Both the position numbers and the translations under genes were made by a program. Source: Marinomonas sp. IMCC 4694 (lineage in GTDB: Bacteria > Pseudomonadota > Gammaproteobacteria > Pseudomonadales > Marinomonadaceae). From it: a DNA stretch of 64,000 nucleotides. Shown piece after piece: positions 18,736 through 27,772 of the stretch. The first letter of the stretch is position 1. The number at the start of each line of letters is the position of its first letter. Location: the NCBI RefSeq assembly GCF_008122525.1, contig NZ_VSRV01000001.1, positions 2,914,001-2,978,000 on the forward strand. Reading direction: 5' to 3'. Under the pieces are notes generated by a model. It worked only from the letters and a program-made list of their open reading frames with translations, was not told where the DNA came from and did no database searches.

Positions 18736-18757
18736 TATTATGCCAGTACAACCCCTA

Positions 18758-18796
18758 AGACGCGTCGACTGACCGGTTCGTCGCGTCTCTTTTTTT
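18758..18796 (+). terminator. Intercistronic terminator between tctC1 and tctB1
   Basis: AGACGCG pairs with CGCGTCT, and CTTTTTTT follows. Placed just after the binding-protein gene, it would reduce read-through into the membrane genes. Confidence 0.7.
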
Positions 18797-18814
18797 GCTT
18801 TATCTGGAGTGATC

Positions 18815-19330
18815 ATGTCCAGTCCGTCCCCTTTTGTAAAAACCCGTAAACCCGGCGAACGTATTTTTTGTTTGCTACTGGTACTGGGCAGTGTCTATCT
18901 TTTTTGGCAAGCGTTTAACATCTCTGGCTTTCGCTCATTGAGCTCACCAGGGGCTTTCCCCCTCGCGGCTTCGGCCGTCATGGTGCTGGCGTCTTGTGTT
19001 GCTTTTTTAAACACCTTGAAATTGCCCGCTGCGCAAGGCGTTCGCTTTGCCTATCACTGTTTTCCGCCAGTGGTCGCAACCATTATGGCGCTGATTTTAA
19101 TTTATTCAGTGGTGCTTGAAAGCCTTGGTTTTATTTTATCCAGCTTTGTTTTTTTATTCGTTGCTATCCAATTTTTATATCGACGAAGCGTGCTAACCAC
19201 ACTCACCATTACCTTGCTGTCCCTGATTGTTGTGTACATTATCTTTCGTTTGGTTTTTCAGGTCGTGCTACCCGAGGGCATTGTGCCTGAGCGCGACATC
19301 TTATCCTCAATAAAATCGTGGTGGAGATAG
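18815..19330 (+). CDS. tctB: TTT transporter small membrane subunit TctB, copy 1
   Basis: This 171-residue protein has four predicted membrane segments (around IFCLLLVLGSVYLFWQAF, AFPLAASAVMVLASCVAFL, PPVVATIMALILIYSVVL, and a C-terminal pair with LITLLSLIVVYIIF). It matches TctB in size and place. The ATG at 18815 has GGAG six bases upstream; an upstream GTG is less likely. It ends seven bases before tctA. Confidence 0.85.
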   Translation: MSSPSPFVKTRKPGERIFCLLLVLGSVYLFWQAFNISGFRSLSSPGAFPLAASAVMVLASCVAFLNTLKLPAAQGVRFAYHCFPPVVATIMALILIYSVVLESLGFILSSFVFLFVAIQFLYRRSVLTTLTITLLSLIVVYIIFRLVFQVVLPEGIVPERDILSSIKSWWR

Positions 19331-19337
19331 TCGTTTT

Positions 19338-20843
19338 ATGGATGCTTTACAGTATTTTGCCATGTCATGGGTGTCGCCTGAACTGCTTGGTTTAACCGCC
19401 TTGGGGACTTTTTTAGGCATTTATGTCGGGGCCATTCCTGGCCTTTCCGTCACTATGGCCGTGTCTATTCTGATTTCCTTTACCTTTTCATGGGACGTCA
19501 ATTACGCCCTTTGCTTAATGGTCGGCGTCTATATGGGCGGCGTGTATGGCGGCTCTCGAACCGCTATTTTATTGAACATTCCCGGTGCACCTTCTGCGAT
19601 TGCCACTGCGCTAGATGGGTATCCCTTGGCGAAAAAAGGCTTAGCCGGTGAAGCGATTGGCTTATCCACCGTGATGTCTGTTGTCGGCGGCTTTGTTGGT
19701 ATTATTGTGCTTGCGCTTGCGGCACCAACGGTCAGCGAATTTGCCATCACCTTTCAACCACGTGATTACATGATGTTAGGTATTTTGGGCATCATGTTGG
19801 TAGGGTCTTTATCAGGCAGCAGCCTAGCAAGAGGCATTTTTGCTGGGGCATTAGGTCTGTTGATCGGTACGGTGGGTCTGGATCCTATGACCGCCGAGGA
19901 GCGCTTTACTTATGGCGTTGTTGAGCTATGGGACGGTATCAACCCGGTTGCCGTTATGATCGGTATGTTTGGTATTTCGGAGGCTTTACATCAGTTACAC
20001 CACATGAATAAAGCGGTGGTGAAACAAAAGATTTCGCGCATTATTCCCAAATGGTCTGACGTAAAAAAATACCTGCCGTTGAGCCTGCAAACGTCTTTTA
20101 TTGGCGTGATCGTGGGGGCATTACCAGGCACAGGCGGCGATATTGCCGCACTCATGGCCTACGACCACGCTAAACGCGTCACCAAAAATCCAAAAGTCCC
20201 TTTTGGGGAAGGCGCAAAAGAAGGCTTAATTGCGCCAGAAGCGGCCAATAACGCCGCGGTGGGGGGGGCTTACATACCAATGCTTACGCTGGGTATTCCG
20301 GGCGATGCGGTGACCGCGGTTTTCATTGGTGCTTTGTTTATTCACGGTTTAAACCCCGGGCCTTTGTTACTGATCGAGCAACCGCACATGTTTTGGTTTA
20401 CCGTGGGGAACCTAACACTGGCGAACATTTTTGTACTGATTTTTGGCTTAACCGGCATCAAACTGTTTTCAAAAATTGTTGAATGCCCAAAAGGCATCTT
20501 GATTCCGCTGATCTTCTTATTATCGATTGTGGGCGCTTACGCCATCAACAACGCCATTACCGATATTTGGTGGATGTTGGCATTTGGGGTGTTTGGCTAT
20601 TTTATGCGCCTATACGGCTTCCCTGTTGGGCCCGTTATCTTAGGAGTAATACTCAGCGCCTTGACCGATGAAAACTGGCGCCGCGCGATACTATCGGAGC
20701 GTGGCAGCGTAAGCGACTTATTCATTAACTTACTGCACAGCCCACTTTCTACCGTATTGTTTAGCATCATTATACTGATCCTATTTACCCAATCGCCTTT
20801 GTGGAGAAAACTCGTTAAACCGAGGATATTCAAAAACACATAG
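19338..20843 (+). CDS. tctA: TTT transporter large membrane subunit TctA, copy 1
   Basis: This 501-residue integral membrane protein has about 10-12 helices. It carries the TctA signature GVIVGALPGTGGDIAALMAYDHAK near residue 255, and the repeated motif GIYVGAIPGLSVTMA near residue 30. A further GIPGDAVTAVFIGALFIHG segment is also typical. It forms the permease with TctB, driven by ion gradients. It is 3' of tctB by seven bases. A duplicate lies at 44222. Confidence 0.92.
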   Translation: MDALQYFAMSWVSPELLGLTALGTFLGIYVGAIPGLSVTMAVSILISFTFSWDVNYALCLMVGVYMGGVYGGSRTAILLNIPGAPSAIATALDGYPLAKKGLAGEAIGLSTVMSVVGGFVGIIVLALAAPTVSEFAITFQPRDYMMLGILGIMLVGSLSGSSLARGIFAGALGLLIGTVGLDPMTAEERFTYGVVELWDGINPVAVMIGMFGISEALHQLHHMNKAVVKQKISRIIPKWSDVKKYLPLSLQTSFIGVIVGALPGTGGDIAALMAYDHAKRVTKNPKVPFGEGAKEGLIAPEAANNAAVGGAYIPMLTLGIPGDAVTAVFIGALFIHGLNPGPLLLIEQPHMFWFTVGNLTLANIFVLIFGLTGIKLFSKIVECPKGILIPLIFLLSIVGAYAINNAITDIWWMLAFGVFGYFMRLYGFPVGPVILGVILSALTDENWRRAILSERGSVSDLFINLLHSPLSTVLFSIIILILFTQSPLWRKLVKPRIFKNT

Positions 20844-20928
20844 TTGGGCTAAACAAAAGAAATAAAAGGGCTCTGACCCTGAGGTATCCATAGATACCTC
20901 AGGGTCAGAGCCCTTTTTTTTAGCCCAA
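20844..20928. terminator. Nested double hairpin terminator after TTT operon 1
   Basis: An inner stem of about 25 bp (GGGCTCTGACCCTGAGG… at 20864-20888 with its complement at 20893-20917, loop CATA) is followed by T8. It is enclosed by a second repeat, TTGGGCTAAA / TTTAGCCCAA, at 20844 and 20919. Confidence 0.9.
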
Positions 20929-20970
20929 TTTTATATGTTTATCATTGACAAGAAATTGAAAAGCGCTAAT

Positions 20971-20986
20971 ATGACACCGATGTCAT
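20971..20986. promoter_or_regulatory. LacI-type operator upstream of the regulator gene
   Basis: ATGACACCGATGTCAT lies 17 bp before the start of the LacI gene at 21003. An identical 16-mer occurs upstream of the sugar operon at 22164, so this is probably the autoregulatory site. Confidence 0.75.
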
Positions 20987-21002
20987 TAAGGAATAATAAT
21001 AA

Positions 21003-22061
21003 ATGTCCACCATTTACGATGTTGCTAAGATCGCCAATGTGTCGCCAAAGACCGTGTCTCGGGTGCTCAATAACGACGTTCCCGTTGGGGAAGCAACTCG
21101 TGCCAAAGTGCAAGCCGCCATCGACCAGTTGGGTTATATCCCCAGCACGGCAGCGAGAGCAATGCGATCGAATAAATCAGGGTTAATTGGCGTCATTACC
21201 GGCGCTATTTCCCACAATACGGTTGTGGGGCCAACGGGGTTGCCTGATCTATTTATCGTGCAAGGCATTCAATCTGTTATTCAGGCGTCTAACAAAACCT
21301 TGTTGATTGCCGATACCGGCGACAACAGCCAGCGTGTCGAACATTTGATTCGCACCTTTCAAGAGCACCGTGTGGAAGGCATCATTTATGTGGCCGATTA
21401 CCATCAGCAAGTAAATCTGTCGGTCCACCGTAAAGACATGGCGATCGTTTTAGCGAATTGTTTTGATACCAAACACACACCTGCGGTCGTTCCAGACGAT
21501 GAAGGAGGTCAATACCATTTGGTCCAACGTCTTATCAAGACAGGGCATCGGCGTATTGCCTATCTCAGCCTAGATGACGCCATGGTCGCCACGGTGTTAC
21601 GAAAACAAGGCTATTCTCGCGCCCTCCAACATGCAGGAATCGACATAGACCCAAGCCTTATCCTTTGCGCAGACACCGTACAACATATCGACAACAAGGC
21701 GTTGGTCGAGCGCGCGGTTGATCAACTACTGTCTTTAGCAAGCCCGCCTACGGTAATTTGTTGTGGTAACGATAAAATGGCACTAAAACTTTATGGAATT
21801 TTACGCTCTCGTGGCATCCGTATTCCTGAAGCCATTTCTGTCGCGGGGTACGATAATTATTTATCCATTACTGAAAGCCTATACCCTTCATTAACCACGG
21901 TGGATTTAGCGTATCGAGAAATAGGCGCCGAAGCCGCTCGGTTATTACTGACACAAATCCAAGACAAACAACCCGACCAGCAAAGCATCCCCATTCGAGT
22001 GCCCTGCCCTGTGGTCTGGCGACACTCAGTACTCGATCATCACCATGATGACACTTGCTAA
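21003..22061 (+). CDS. LacI-family regulator of the downstream sugar operon
   Basis: This 352-residue protein has a classic LacI headpiece (STIYDVAKIANVSPKTVSRVLNNDVPVGEATRAKV), hinge region, and sensor domain with VVPDDEGGQYHLVQRLIKTGHRRIAYLSL and ICCGNDKMALKLYGILRSRGIRIPEAISVAGYDN. It lies upstream of an ABC sugar operon on the same strand. Matching operator-like sites occur in front of its own gene and in front of that operon, so it likely represses both until the sugar is present. The presence of a GH-J hydrolase hints at a fructose-containing sugar. Confidence 0.9.
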   Translation: MSTIYDVAKIANVSPKTVSRVLNNDVPVGEATRAKVQAAIDQLGYIPSTAARAMRSNKSGLIGVITGAISHNTVVGPTGLPDLFIVQGIQSVIQASNKTLLIADTGDNSQRVEHLIRTFQEHRVEGIIYVADYHQQVNLSVHRKDMAIVLANCFDTKHTPAVVPDDEGGQYHLVQRLIKTGHRRIAYLSLDDAMVATVLRKQGYSRALQHAGIDIDPSLILCADTVQHIDNKALVERAVDQLLSLASPPTVICCGNDKMALKLYGILRSRGIRIPEAISVAGYDNYLSITESLYPSLTTVDLAYREIGAEAARLLLTQIQDKQPDQQSIPIRVPCPVVWRHSVLDHHHDDTC

Positions 22062-22132
22062 CACAATGAATGACGCATTCACCGAACAGCACACAACAAA
22101 AGACGAATCACATTAAAGACAAGTAAAAAACC

Positions 22133-22154
22133 AAAAAGACATCGATGTCTTTTT
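22133..22154. promoter_or_regulatory. LacI-type operator, 22-bp perfect palindrome
   Basis: The core GACATCGATGTC is flanked by A5 and T5, giving a perfect 22-bp palindrome. It lies 28 bp (centre to centre) upstream of a second related site and within 90 bp of the sugar operon start. Confidence 0.75.
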
Positions 22155-22163
22155 ACCAAAAAA

Positions 22164-22179
22164 ATGACACCGATGTCAT
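22164..22179. promoter_or_regulatory. LacI-type operator upstream of the sugar ABC operon
   Basis: ATGACACCGATGTCAT is identical to the site at 20971. Together with the palindrome at 22133 it forms a pair suited to cooperative binding. Confidence 0.75.
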
Positions 22180-22219
22180 TGCATTTATAACCTATCGTTA
22201 CAACTTGGAGACGTTAACC

Positions 22220-23518
22220 ATGAAAACAAAAACAATGAAAAACATGAAAACAACAATAGTAAAAAGCGCCCTACTGGCTGCTGGTATTTCAGTGCTCAGT
22301 ATGGGATCGGTGGCCGCCTTTGCGGCCACCGATTTATCTCTGTGGTATCACGGTGCAGGCAATCCAGTCGAAGCGAAAATCATTGACCAAATAGTGGCCG
22401 ACTTCAATAAAAGCCAAGCAGACTGGAAAGTCGCGTTACAAAGTTTCCCGCAGGAATCCTATAACGACTCGGTCATCGCGGCCGCCTTGGCGGGCAATCT
22501 ACCAGATATCATGGATGTAGACGGCCCCGTTATGCCGAACTGGGCCTGGGCCGGGTATTTACAACCGTTAAAGATTGACAATGCATCAATCGAAAATTTC
22601 TTACCTGGCACAAAAGGCTACTGGGACGGGCAGCTTTATTCATTGGGATTATGGGATGCGGCAGTGGCAATGATCACCCGTAAATCGACCTTGATGAACG
22701 CCAATATCCGTATTCCAACCCTAGCGCAACCTTGGACGTTAAATGAATTTAACAGCGCGCTAGAGACCTTAAAGCAAACCGGGCAATACGATTACCCATT
22801 GGATCTGGGCTTAGCATGGAAAGGCGAATGGTATCCGTATGCTTTTAGCCCTTTGTTGCAGAGTTTTGGTGGTGACATTATCAACCGCGACACCTATCAA
22901 ACCGCGGAAGGAGCCTTGAATGGCGACGCAGCGATTGCGTTCGGTGAATGGTGGCAAATGCTATTCCAAAAAGGCTATACACCGGGCAATTCACAAGACA
23001 GCGCTGACCGCGAAACCGGGCTTGTTGAGGGCAAATACGCCATTCAATGGAACGGCAACTGGACCGCTCTGAACATGCTAAAAGCCTTTGGTGACGATGT
23101 CTTGTTTTTACCTGCTCCAGACCTTGGGAACGGCCCTAAAATTGGCGCAGCCAGTTGGCAGTTTGGTGTGTCTGCTTCCACGCCTCACGGACAAGGCGCG
23201 ACGGACTTTATTAAGTTTGCCTCTCAAGATCGTTATTTAACGGCCTTTTCGGATGCTATTGGCTTAATCCCTCCAACCAAAGCTGCCGCCGCCGCTAGCC
23301 AGTACTACAAAACCGACGCACCGATGGCGACCTTCTTTGAACTGTCTGCACAACAAGCCATGCTACGACCTGTGACACCGGGCTATGTGGTGGCGGCCAA
23401 GGTATTTGAAAAAGCATTGGCCGACATCGCCGATGGTGCCGACGTGACAGACACCCTCGACAATGCGGCCGATGAGATCAATACCGACATCCGTCGTAAC
23501 TTAGGTTATGGCCATTAA
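22220..23518 (+). CDS. Sugar ABC transporter substrate-binding protein (MalE-like)
   Basis: This 432-residue periplasmic protein has a signal peptide (…LAAGISVLSMGSVAAFA-ATDLSLWYHG). The COG1653-type fold is shown by PVEAKIIDQIVADFNKSQADWKV, ALAGNLPDIMDVDGPVMPNWAW and GKYAIQWNGNWTALNML. I use the ATG at 22220, preceded by GGAG; the longer frame from 22145 starts inside the operator region. It is first in an operon with two permeases, a hydrolase and an ATPase. The ligand is probably an oligosaccharide. Confidence 0.9.
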   Translation: MKTKTMKNMKTTIVKSALLAAGISVLSMGSVAAFAATDLSLWYHGAGNPVEAKIIDQIVADFNKSQADWKVALQSFPQESYNDSVIAAALAGNLPDIMDVDGPVMPNWAWAGYLQPLKIDNASIENFLPGTKGYWDGQLYSLGLWDAAVAMITRKSTLMNANIRIPTLAQPWTLNEFNSALETLKQTGQYDYPLDLGLAWKGEWYPYAFSPLLQSFGGDIINRDTYQTAEGALNGDAAIAFGEWWQMLFQKGYTPGNSQDSADRETGLVEGKYAIQWNGNWTALNMLKAFGDDVLFLPAPDLGNGPKIGAASWQFGVSASTPHGQGATDFIKFASQDRYLTAFSDAIGLIPPTKAAAAASQYYKTDAPMATFFELSAQQAMLRPVTPGYVVAAKVFEKALADIADGADVTDTLDNAADEINTDIRRNLGYGH

Positions 23519-23580
23519 ACCAGCGAGTCGCCGATTACGCCTATGGGTGACGTTTAACGTGGCTCAACCGAGCTAAAAAA

Positions 23581-23619
23581 ACGCCTAAAATGCGCCATAA
23601 ATGTGCGCATTTTAGGCGT
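23581..23619. other. Intercistronic hairpin between binding-protein and permease genes
   Basis: A perfect 15-bp stem (ACGCCTAAAATGCGC and its complement, 9-base loop) lies 62 bp after the binding-protein stop and 34 bp before the first permease. No T-run follows. Like the malE-malF stem-loop, it probably protects the upstream mRNA 3' end so that more binding protein than permease is made. Confidence 0.75.
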
Positions 23620-23653
23620 CTTAATGGGTTCATTGCCCAAAGGCCAGTTTACT

Positions 23654-24736
23654 ATGCAAAAAAATGCTTCCTCTCTTACCCAGCACAACCGCAGCGGCTG
23701 GCTATTCGCACTGCCGGGATTTGGCTTGATGATGCTGTTTATTGTTGTACCCTTTATATTTGCCATCGTATTTTCAATGACAAATCAGCGACTCATTTCG
23801 CCCAATCCAACGCACTTTGTTGGCTTGGAAAATTACCGCCAATTACTCAGCGTTAATATGCTTGTACTCGACCCATTGAGCACGAATACAGGCGAGTTAA
23901 AACAGGATGCTGATGGCCATCTAAGTTATCCACGCCTGCGCACGTTTACTCGCAACAATCCAGATTACCCGCATTTACAAGGCATGAAAGCGTGGTTTTC
24001 CTGGCAATGGCAAACTCAGAAAGTGGTGGTTCTCGCCAGTGACCCCGTGTTTATGAAAGCCGTCGTCAATACGTTTTTGTTTGTGCTCGTGGTCGCGCCA
24101 CTTCAAGGTGCCCTAGCCTTGGTGCTGGCTTTATTAATTAATCAGCGTTTAAAAGGCATCAATGTCTACCGAGCGATGTATTTTATGCCTGTCGTTGTAT
24201 CCATTGTGGTGGTATCGATCCTGTGGCGTTTCATCTACGACGGTCAAAATGGCTTACTCAACAACGTATTAAATACCCTATCGTTTGGCCACCTCGCGCC
24301 CGTTGACTGGTTAGGCGACCCAGACACCGCCCTTGGCTCTATTATGGCCATGTCAATCTGGCAGGCGGTCGGCTTTCACATGGTCATCTGGCTATCCGGT
24401 TTACAAACCATTTCGCCTACCTTGTACGAAGCCGCCAAAATCGAAGGGGCTTCTGGCTGGCAAACCTTTCGCTACGTGACCTGGCCCGGGCTTAAAAACA
24501 CCGCCATTTTAGTATTAATCGTGATCACTATGCAGGCATTTGCTTTGTTCGCTCAGATCGATGTGATGACCAATGGCGGTCCCTTAGACAGCACGCAAAC
24601 CATTGTCTTTCAGGCTGTTGAGCGGGGTTATGGTAAGCAAGACATTTCCGGCGGATCGGCCATCTCGGTGGTGTTGTTTATCATGGTGTTGAGTATTTCC
24701 TTGTTGCAACGTTATTTTACTAGGGAGAGAAAATAG
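23654..24736 (+). CDS. Sugar ABC transporter permease (MalF/UgpA-like)
   Basis: This 360-residue protein has an N-terminal membrane segment (WLFALPGFGLMMLFIVVPFIFAIVFSM), a periplasmic insert of about 90 residues, and five further helices. The EAA loop is EAAKIEGASGWQTFRYVTWPGL near residue 260, where the ATPase docks. I use the ATG at 23654; the longer frame from 23603 would start inside the hairpin. Its stop is immediately followed by the next permease gene. Confidence 0.88.
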   Translation: MQKNASSLTQHNRSGWLFALPGFGLMMLFIVVPFIFAIVFSMTNQRLISPNPTHFVGLENYRQLLSVNMLVLDPLSTNTGELKQDADGHLSYPRLRTFTRNNPDYPHLQGMKAWFSWQWQTQKVVVLASDPVFMKAVVNTFLFVLVVAPLQGALALVLALLINQRLKGINVYRAMYFMPVVVSIVVVSILWRFIYDGQNGLLNNVLNTLSFGHLAPVDWLGDPDTALGSIMAMSIWQAVGFHMVIWLSGLQTISPTLYEAAKIEGASGWQTFRYVTWPGLKNTAILVLIVITMQAFALFAQIDVMTNGGPLDSTQTIVFQAVERGYGKQDISGGSAISVVLFIMVLSISLLQRYFTRERK

Positions 24737-25615
24737 ATGTCCTATTCCAGCTCAGACACACATCGACTGCGCTTGATTGTACGCTATACCGTACTGTCGT
24801 TAATCGCTCTGCTGTTTATTTTCCCCTTGGTGTTTATGTTGATGTCGTCGCTCAAACCCGACCATCAACTCTTAGCGGATACCGCGTCACTACGGGCTTT
24901 TTTGCCAGTTGGTGACATCAGTTTAAGCAATTATTACGGCGCGTTTGAGCGCGCCCCCATTTTACTCTTTATGATGAATTCACTGCTCGTGACCGGCGTG
25001 ACCGTGGTACTGAGCTTATTTTGTTGCTCTATGGCAGGGTTTTCCTTTGTGTATTTAAATTGGCGCGGTAAAAGCATTGCTCTGTCGATTATTTTAGCTA
25101 CGTTAATTGTGCCGTTTGAAACCATCGCTATCCCCATGCTGCTTATGGTATCCAAATTACCTTGGATCGGATTAGATGGCCTAACGTGGGGCTGGTTAAA
25201 TTCTTACCGCGTGCAAGTCATTCCCTTTATTGCCGATGGTTTAACCATTTTCTTGTTTACCCAATACTTTAAAGACCTGCCGCGCGAGTTGATCGAAGCC
25301 GCTCGCGTCGAGGGCAGTAGCTGGTGGCAAGTGTATTGGCGCATCGTCATGCCTTTATCGGGTCCTGTCATTGCCACCGCTGCCATCCTGAAATTTCTCG
25401 TCATGTACAACCAGTATTTGTGGCCCATTATGGTGACACAGCAAGAACAATATCGACCGGTCTTGGTCGGCTTACAGTATTTTTTCCAACTCAATACCGC
25501 ATGGGGAGAAGTAATGGCGTACTTAACGCTGATCACCTTGCCAGTATTAGTGTTCTATTTGGTATTGCAACGGGCTTTTATCGCCTCTATTGCCTCAACA
25601 GGCGTCAAAGGTTAA
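24737..25615 (+). CDS. Sugar ABC transporter permease (MalG/UgpE-like)
   Basis: This 292-residue protein has six membrane helices, beginning YTVLSLIALLFIFPLVFMLMSSLKP, with the EAA loop EAARVEGSSWWQVYWRIVMPLSGP near residue 190. It starts right after the first permease, so both should be made together as the two halves of the transmembrane channel. Confidence 0.9.
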   Translation: MSYSSSDTHRLRLIVRYTVLSLIALLFIFPLVFMLMSSLKPDHQLLADTASLRAFLPVGDISLSNYYGAFERAPILLFMMNSLLVTGVTVVLSLFCCSMAGFSFVYLNWRGKSIALSIILATLIVPFETIAIPMLLMVSKLPWIGLDGLTWGWLNSYRVQVIPFIADGLTIFLFTQYFKDLPRELIEAARVEGSSWWQVYWRIVMPLSGPVIATAAILKFLVMYNQYLWPIMVTQQEQYRPVLVGLQYFFQLNTAWGEVMAYLTLITLPVLVFYLVLQRAFIASIASTGVKG

Positions 25616-25632
25616 TTTTTTGGAGTGACACA

Positions 25633-26625
25633 ATGACAATCGCATTAAAAGATCAGTGGATTTGGGACAGTTGGTATTTTCGTGAAGGCGACACCTGGCA
25701 TGGCTATTTCTTAAAAGCCGACAAGTCCTTAATCGACCCCGAACGACGCCACCTGAACGTCAGTCAAGGACACGCCACCTCAACCGACTTGGTACATTGG
25801 CAACATCAAGGCACCTGCTTTGCACCTGCGCCCTCACCGGCTTGGGACGATTCCACCACCTGGACGGGCAATGTGGTGTGTGACGAAACGGGGCTGTATC
25901 ACTTATTTTACACCGGTACTTGCTTAGCCGAAGACAGCCTATACCAGCGCGTTGGCCACGCTACCAGCACCGACTTACATCACTGGCAACGCGTTGGTGA
26001 TGGTCTGTGTTTGGATTTAATCGGTGAACAGGCCAAACACTATGAACACCAGCATCAAAAAGGCTTTTGGCATGACCGCGCCATGCGTGACCCATGGGTA
26101 ATGAAAAACCCGAACGGCAAAGGCTGGTTAATGTTTTTTACCGCCAGAGCACCGGGAATAGAAGAAGCCAACGCAGGCGGCGCGATAGGTTTTGCCACTT
26201 CCGATAACCTAAACGACTGGACACTCCAGCCGCCGGTGTTTGTCGGTCACTTTGGACAACTCGAAGTACCACAAGTCTTCTCGATTGACGCACGTTGGTA
26301 TTGCTTGTTTTGCACGTCGAGCCAACATTGGAGTGAGGCCTACACCGCCAGCCAAGCCGGCAAACTCGTCACCGGCAATCACTACCTTATTAGTGATAGC
26401 CCGACGGGGCCTTGGCAAGTGGCGCCGGGGCCGTTCTTCGACGGCGACACCCCCTGCCACCGGTACGCCGCAAGAATTCTCGACACCGAACAAGGCCACT
26501 GCATCCTAGGATTTCATGATCAGAATAATACGGGATTTGTGGGAGAAATCCTCGACCCTGTGGCCATCGAAGTCAACGCAGCGGGGCTATTAAGCATCAG
26601 CGAATCTAAACAGGAGAATCCATAA
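25633..26625 (+). CDS. Clan GH-J glycoside hydrolase (GH32/68-like), cytosolic
   Basis: This 330-residue five-bladed propeller-type hydrolase lies within a sugar ABC operon. GH-J features visible are IWDSWYF near residue 10 (candidate nucleophile Asp), the RDP motif in RAMRDPWVMKN near 157, and EVPQVF near 211 (candidate acid/base Glu). It lacks the WMNDPNG start of typical GH32 enzymes and the C-terminal beta-sandwich of that family. No signal peptide is present, so it likely cleaves a fructoside after import. The ATG at 25633 has GGAG upstream. It overlaps the ATPase gene by a shared TAATG. GH43 or an unnamed family are alternatives. Confidence 0.65.
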   Translation: MTIALKDQWIWDSWYFREGDTWHGYFLKADKSLIDPERRHLNVSQGHATSTDLVHWQHQGTCFAPAPSPAWDDSTTWTGNVVCDETGLYHLFYTGTCLAEDSLYQRVGHATSTDLHHWQRVGDGLCLDLIGEQAKHYEHQHQKGFWHDRAMRDPWVMKNPNGKGWLMFFTARAPGIEEANAGGAIGFATSDNLNDWTLQPPVFVGHFGQLEVPQVFSIDARWYCLFCTSSQHWSEAYTASQAGKLVTGNHYLISDSPTGPWQVAPGPFFDGDTPCHRYAARILDTEQGHCILGFHDQNNTGFVGEILDPVAIEVNAAGLLSISESKQENP

Positions 26626-27716
26626 TGGCCGACGTCACTCTACGCTCACTGGTAAAACGCTACGACACAACCGACATCATCAAAGGCGTCGACATTGACA
26701 TAAAAGACGGAGAATTCACCGTGTTTGTCGGGCCATCAGGCTGCGGTAAATCCACCCTGTTGCGTATGATCGCAGGGCTGGAAGACATCACCGACGGCGA
26801 ACTGGCGATCGATGGCATGACAGTCAACCACATGCAACCCAAAGACCGCAGCATTGCGATGGTCTTTCAATCCTACGCCATTTTCCCGCACATGACCGTA
26901 CGGGAAAACATGGCCTTTGGACTCACCATCGCCGGTACCGCAAAACAAGAAAAAGACCAACGCGTTAACGATGCCGCGAAAATACTGCAAATGGAGCACC
27001 TCCTAGAGCGTCGCCCTAGCCAGCTTTCGGGCGGGCAACGCCAGCGTGTGGCCATAGGTCGAGCCATTGTCCGTAATCCTAAAGTCTTTTTATTCGACGA
27101 ACCCTTGTCAAACTTAGACGCGGCGCTGCGCATGGATATGCGGATGGAAATCGCCAAACTTCACAAACAACTTGGCGCCACCATGATCTACGTAACCCAC
27201 GATCAGGTAGAAGCCATGACACTGGCCGATAAAATCGTCGTATTAAAAGACGGCGAAGTACAGCAAATAGGCTCACCTATGGAACTCTTCCATCACCCCA
27301 CCAATCGCTTTGTCGCTGGATTTCTGGGCGCTCCCTCAATGAACTTCCTCGACGCTGAGGTCTTAGCAATCAACACGCAAACCATCACAGTAGGCTCCTC
27401 TGTATTGGATCCGGTAGTATTACCAAAACCTGAGCAACCCCTAAAAATAGGCCAGAACATCGAACTGGGCATTCGACCTCAGTACCTGCAACCACAACAA
27501 GGCGAAATGTCGGGCTGCCTGCATGGCACCATATCACTCACCGAACGCCTCGGTACCGAAACCGTACTCGACGTAAGCCTCGCCAATGGCAAAAAAGTCA
27601 TTGCCGCCATCGGCCAGGATCAAGTATTCACCTTAGGCGACACCATCAGCTTATCTTTTCAAGCAGAACGTGCTCATGTTTTCACTCGCTCCCACACTCC
27701 GCCTGGTAATGCATAG
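26625..27716 (+). CDS. Sugar ABC transporter ATPase (MsmK/UgpC/MalK-like)
   Basis: This 363-residue ATPase has all nucleotide-binding motifs: Walker A GPSGCGKST, Q-loop MVFQSYAIFPHM, signature LSGGQRQRVAIGRA, Walker B VFLFDEPLSNLDA and H-loop YVTHDQVEAM. A C-terminal TOBE-type regulatory domain follows from about residue 240. The last seven codons and the stop lie in a REP-like palindrome, so the natural C-terminus has been changed. The ATG overlaps the hydrolase stop. It powers the two permeases upstream. Confidence 0.93.
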   Translation: MADVTLRSLVKRYDTTDIIKGVDIDIKDGEFTVFVGPSGCGKSTLLRMIAGLEDITDGELAIDGMTVNHMQPKDRSIAMVFQSYAIFPHMTVRENMAFGLTIAGTAKQEKDQRVNDAAKILQMEHLLERRPSQLSGGQRQRVAIGRAIVRNPKVFLFDEPLSNLDAALRMDMRMEIAKLHKQLGATMIYVTHDQVEAMTLADKIVVLKDGEVQQIGSPMELFHHPTNRFVAGFLGAPSMNFLDAEVLAINTQTITVGSSVLDPVVLPKPEQPLKIGQNIELGIRPQYLQPQQGEMSGCLHGTISLTERLGTETVLDVSLANGKKVIAAIGQDQVFTLGDTISLSFQAERAHVFTRSHTPPGNA

Positions 27717-27772
27717 CGGATGCATTACCAGGCGGAGTGTGGGAACGAGGTATAGCGTGGGAACGAGGTTAA
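27685..27772. repeat. REP-like palindrome overlapping the ATPase stop codon
   Basis: A 30-bp arm at 27685-27714 pairs with 27720-27749 with one mismatch and a 5-base loop (AGCGG). A related GTGGGAACGAGG unit repeats at 27758-27769. The 'GTGGGAACGAG' theme is common in dispersed REP-like elements of gammaproteobacteria. It also forms a stable hairpin at the operon end. Confidence 0.75.
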
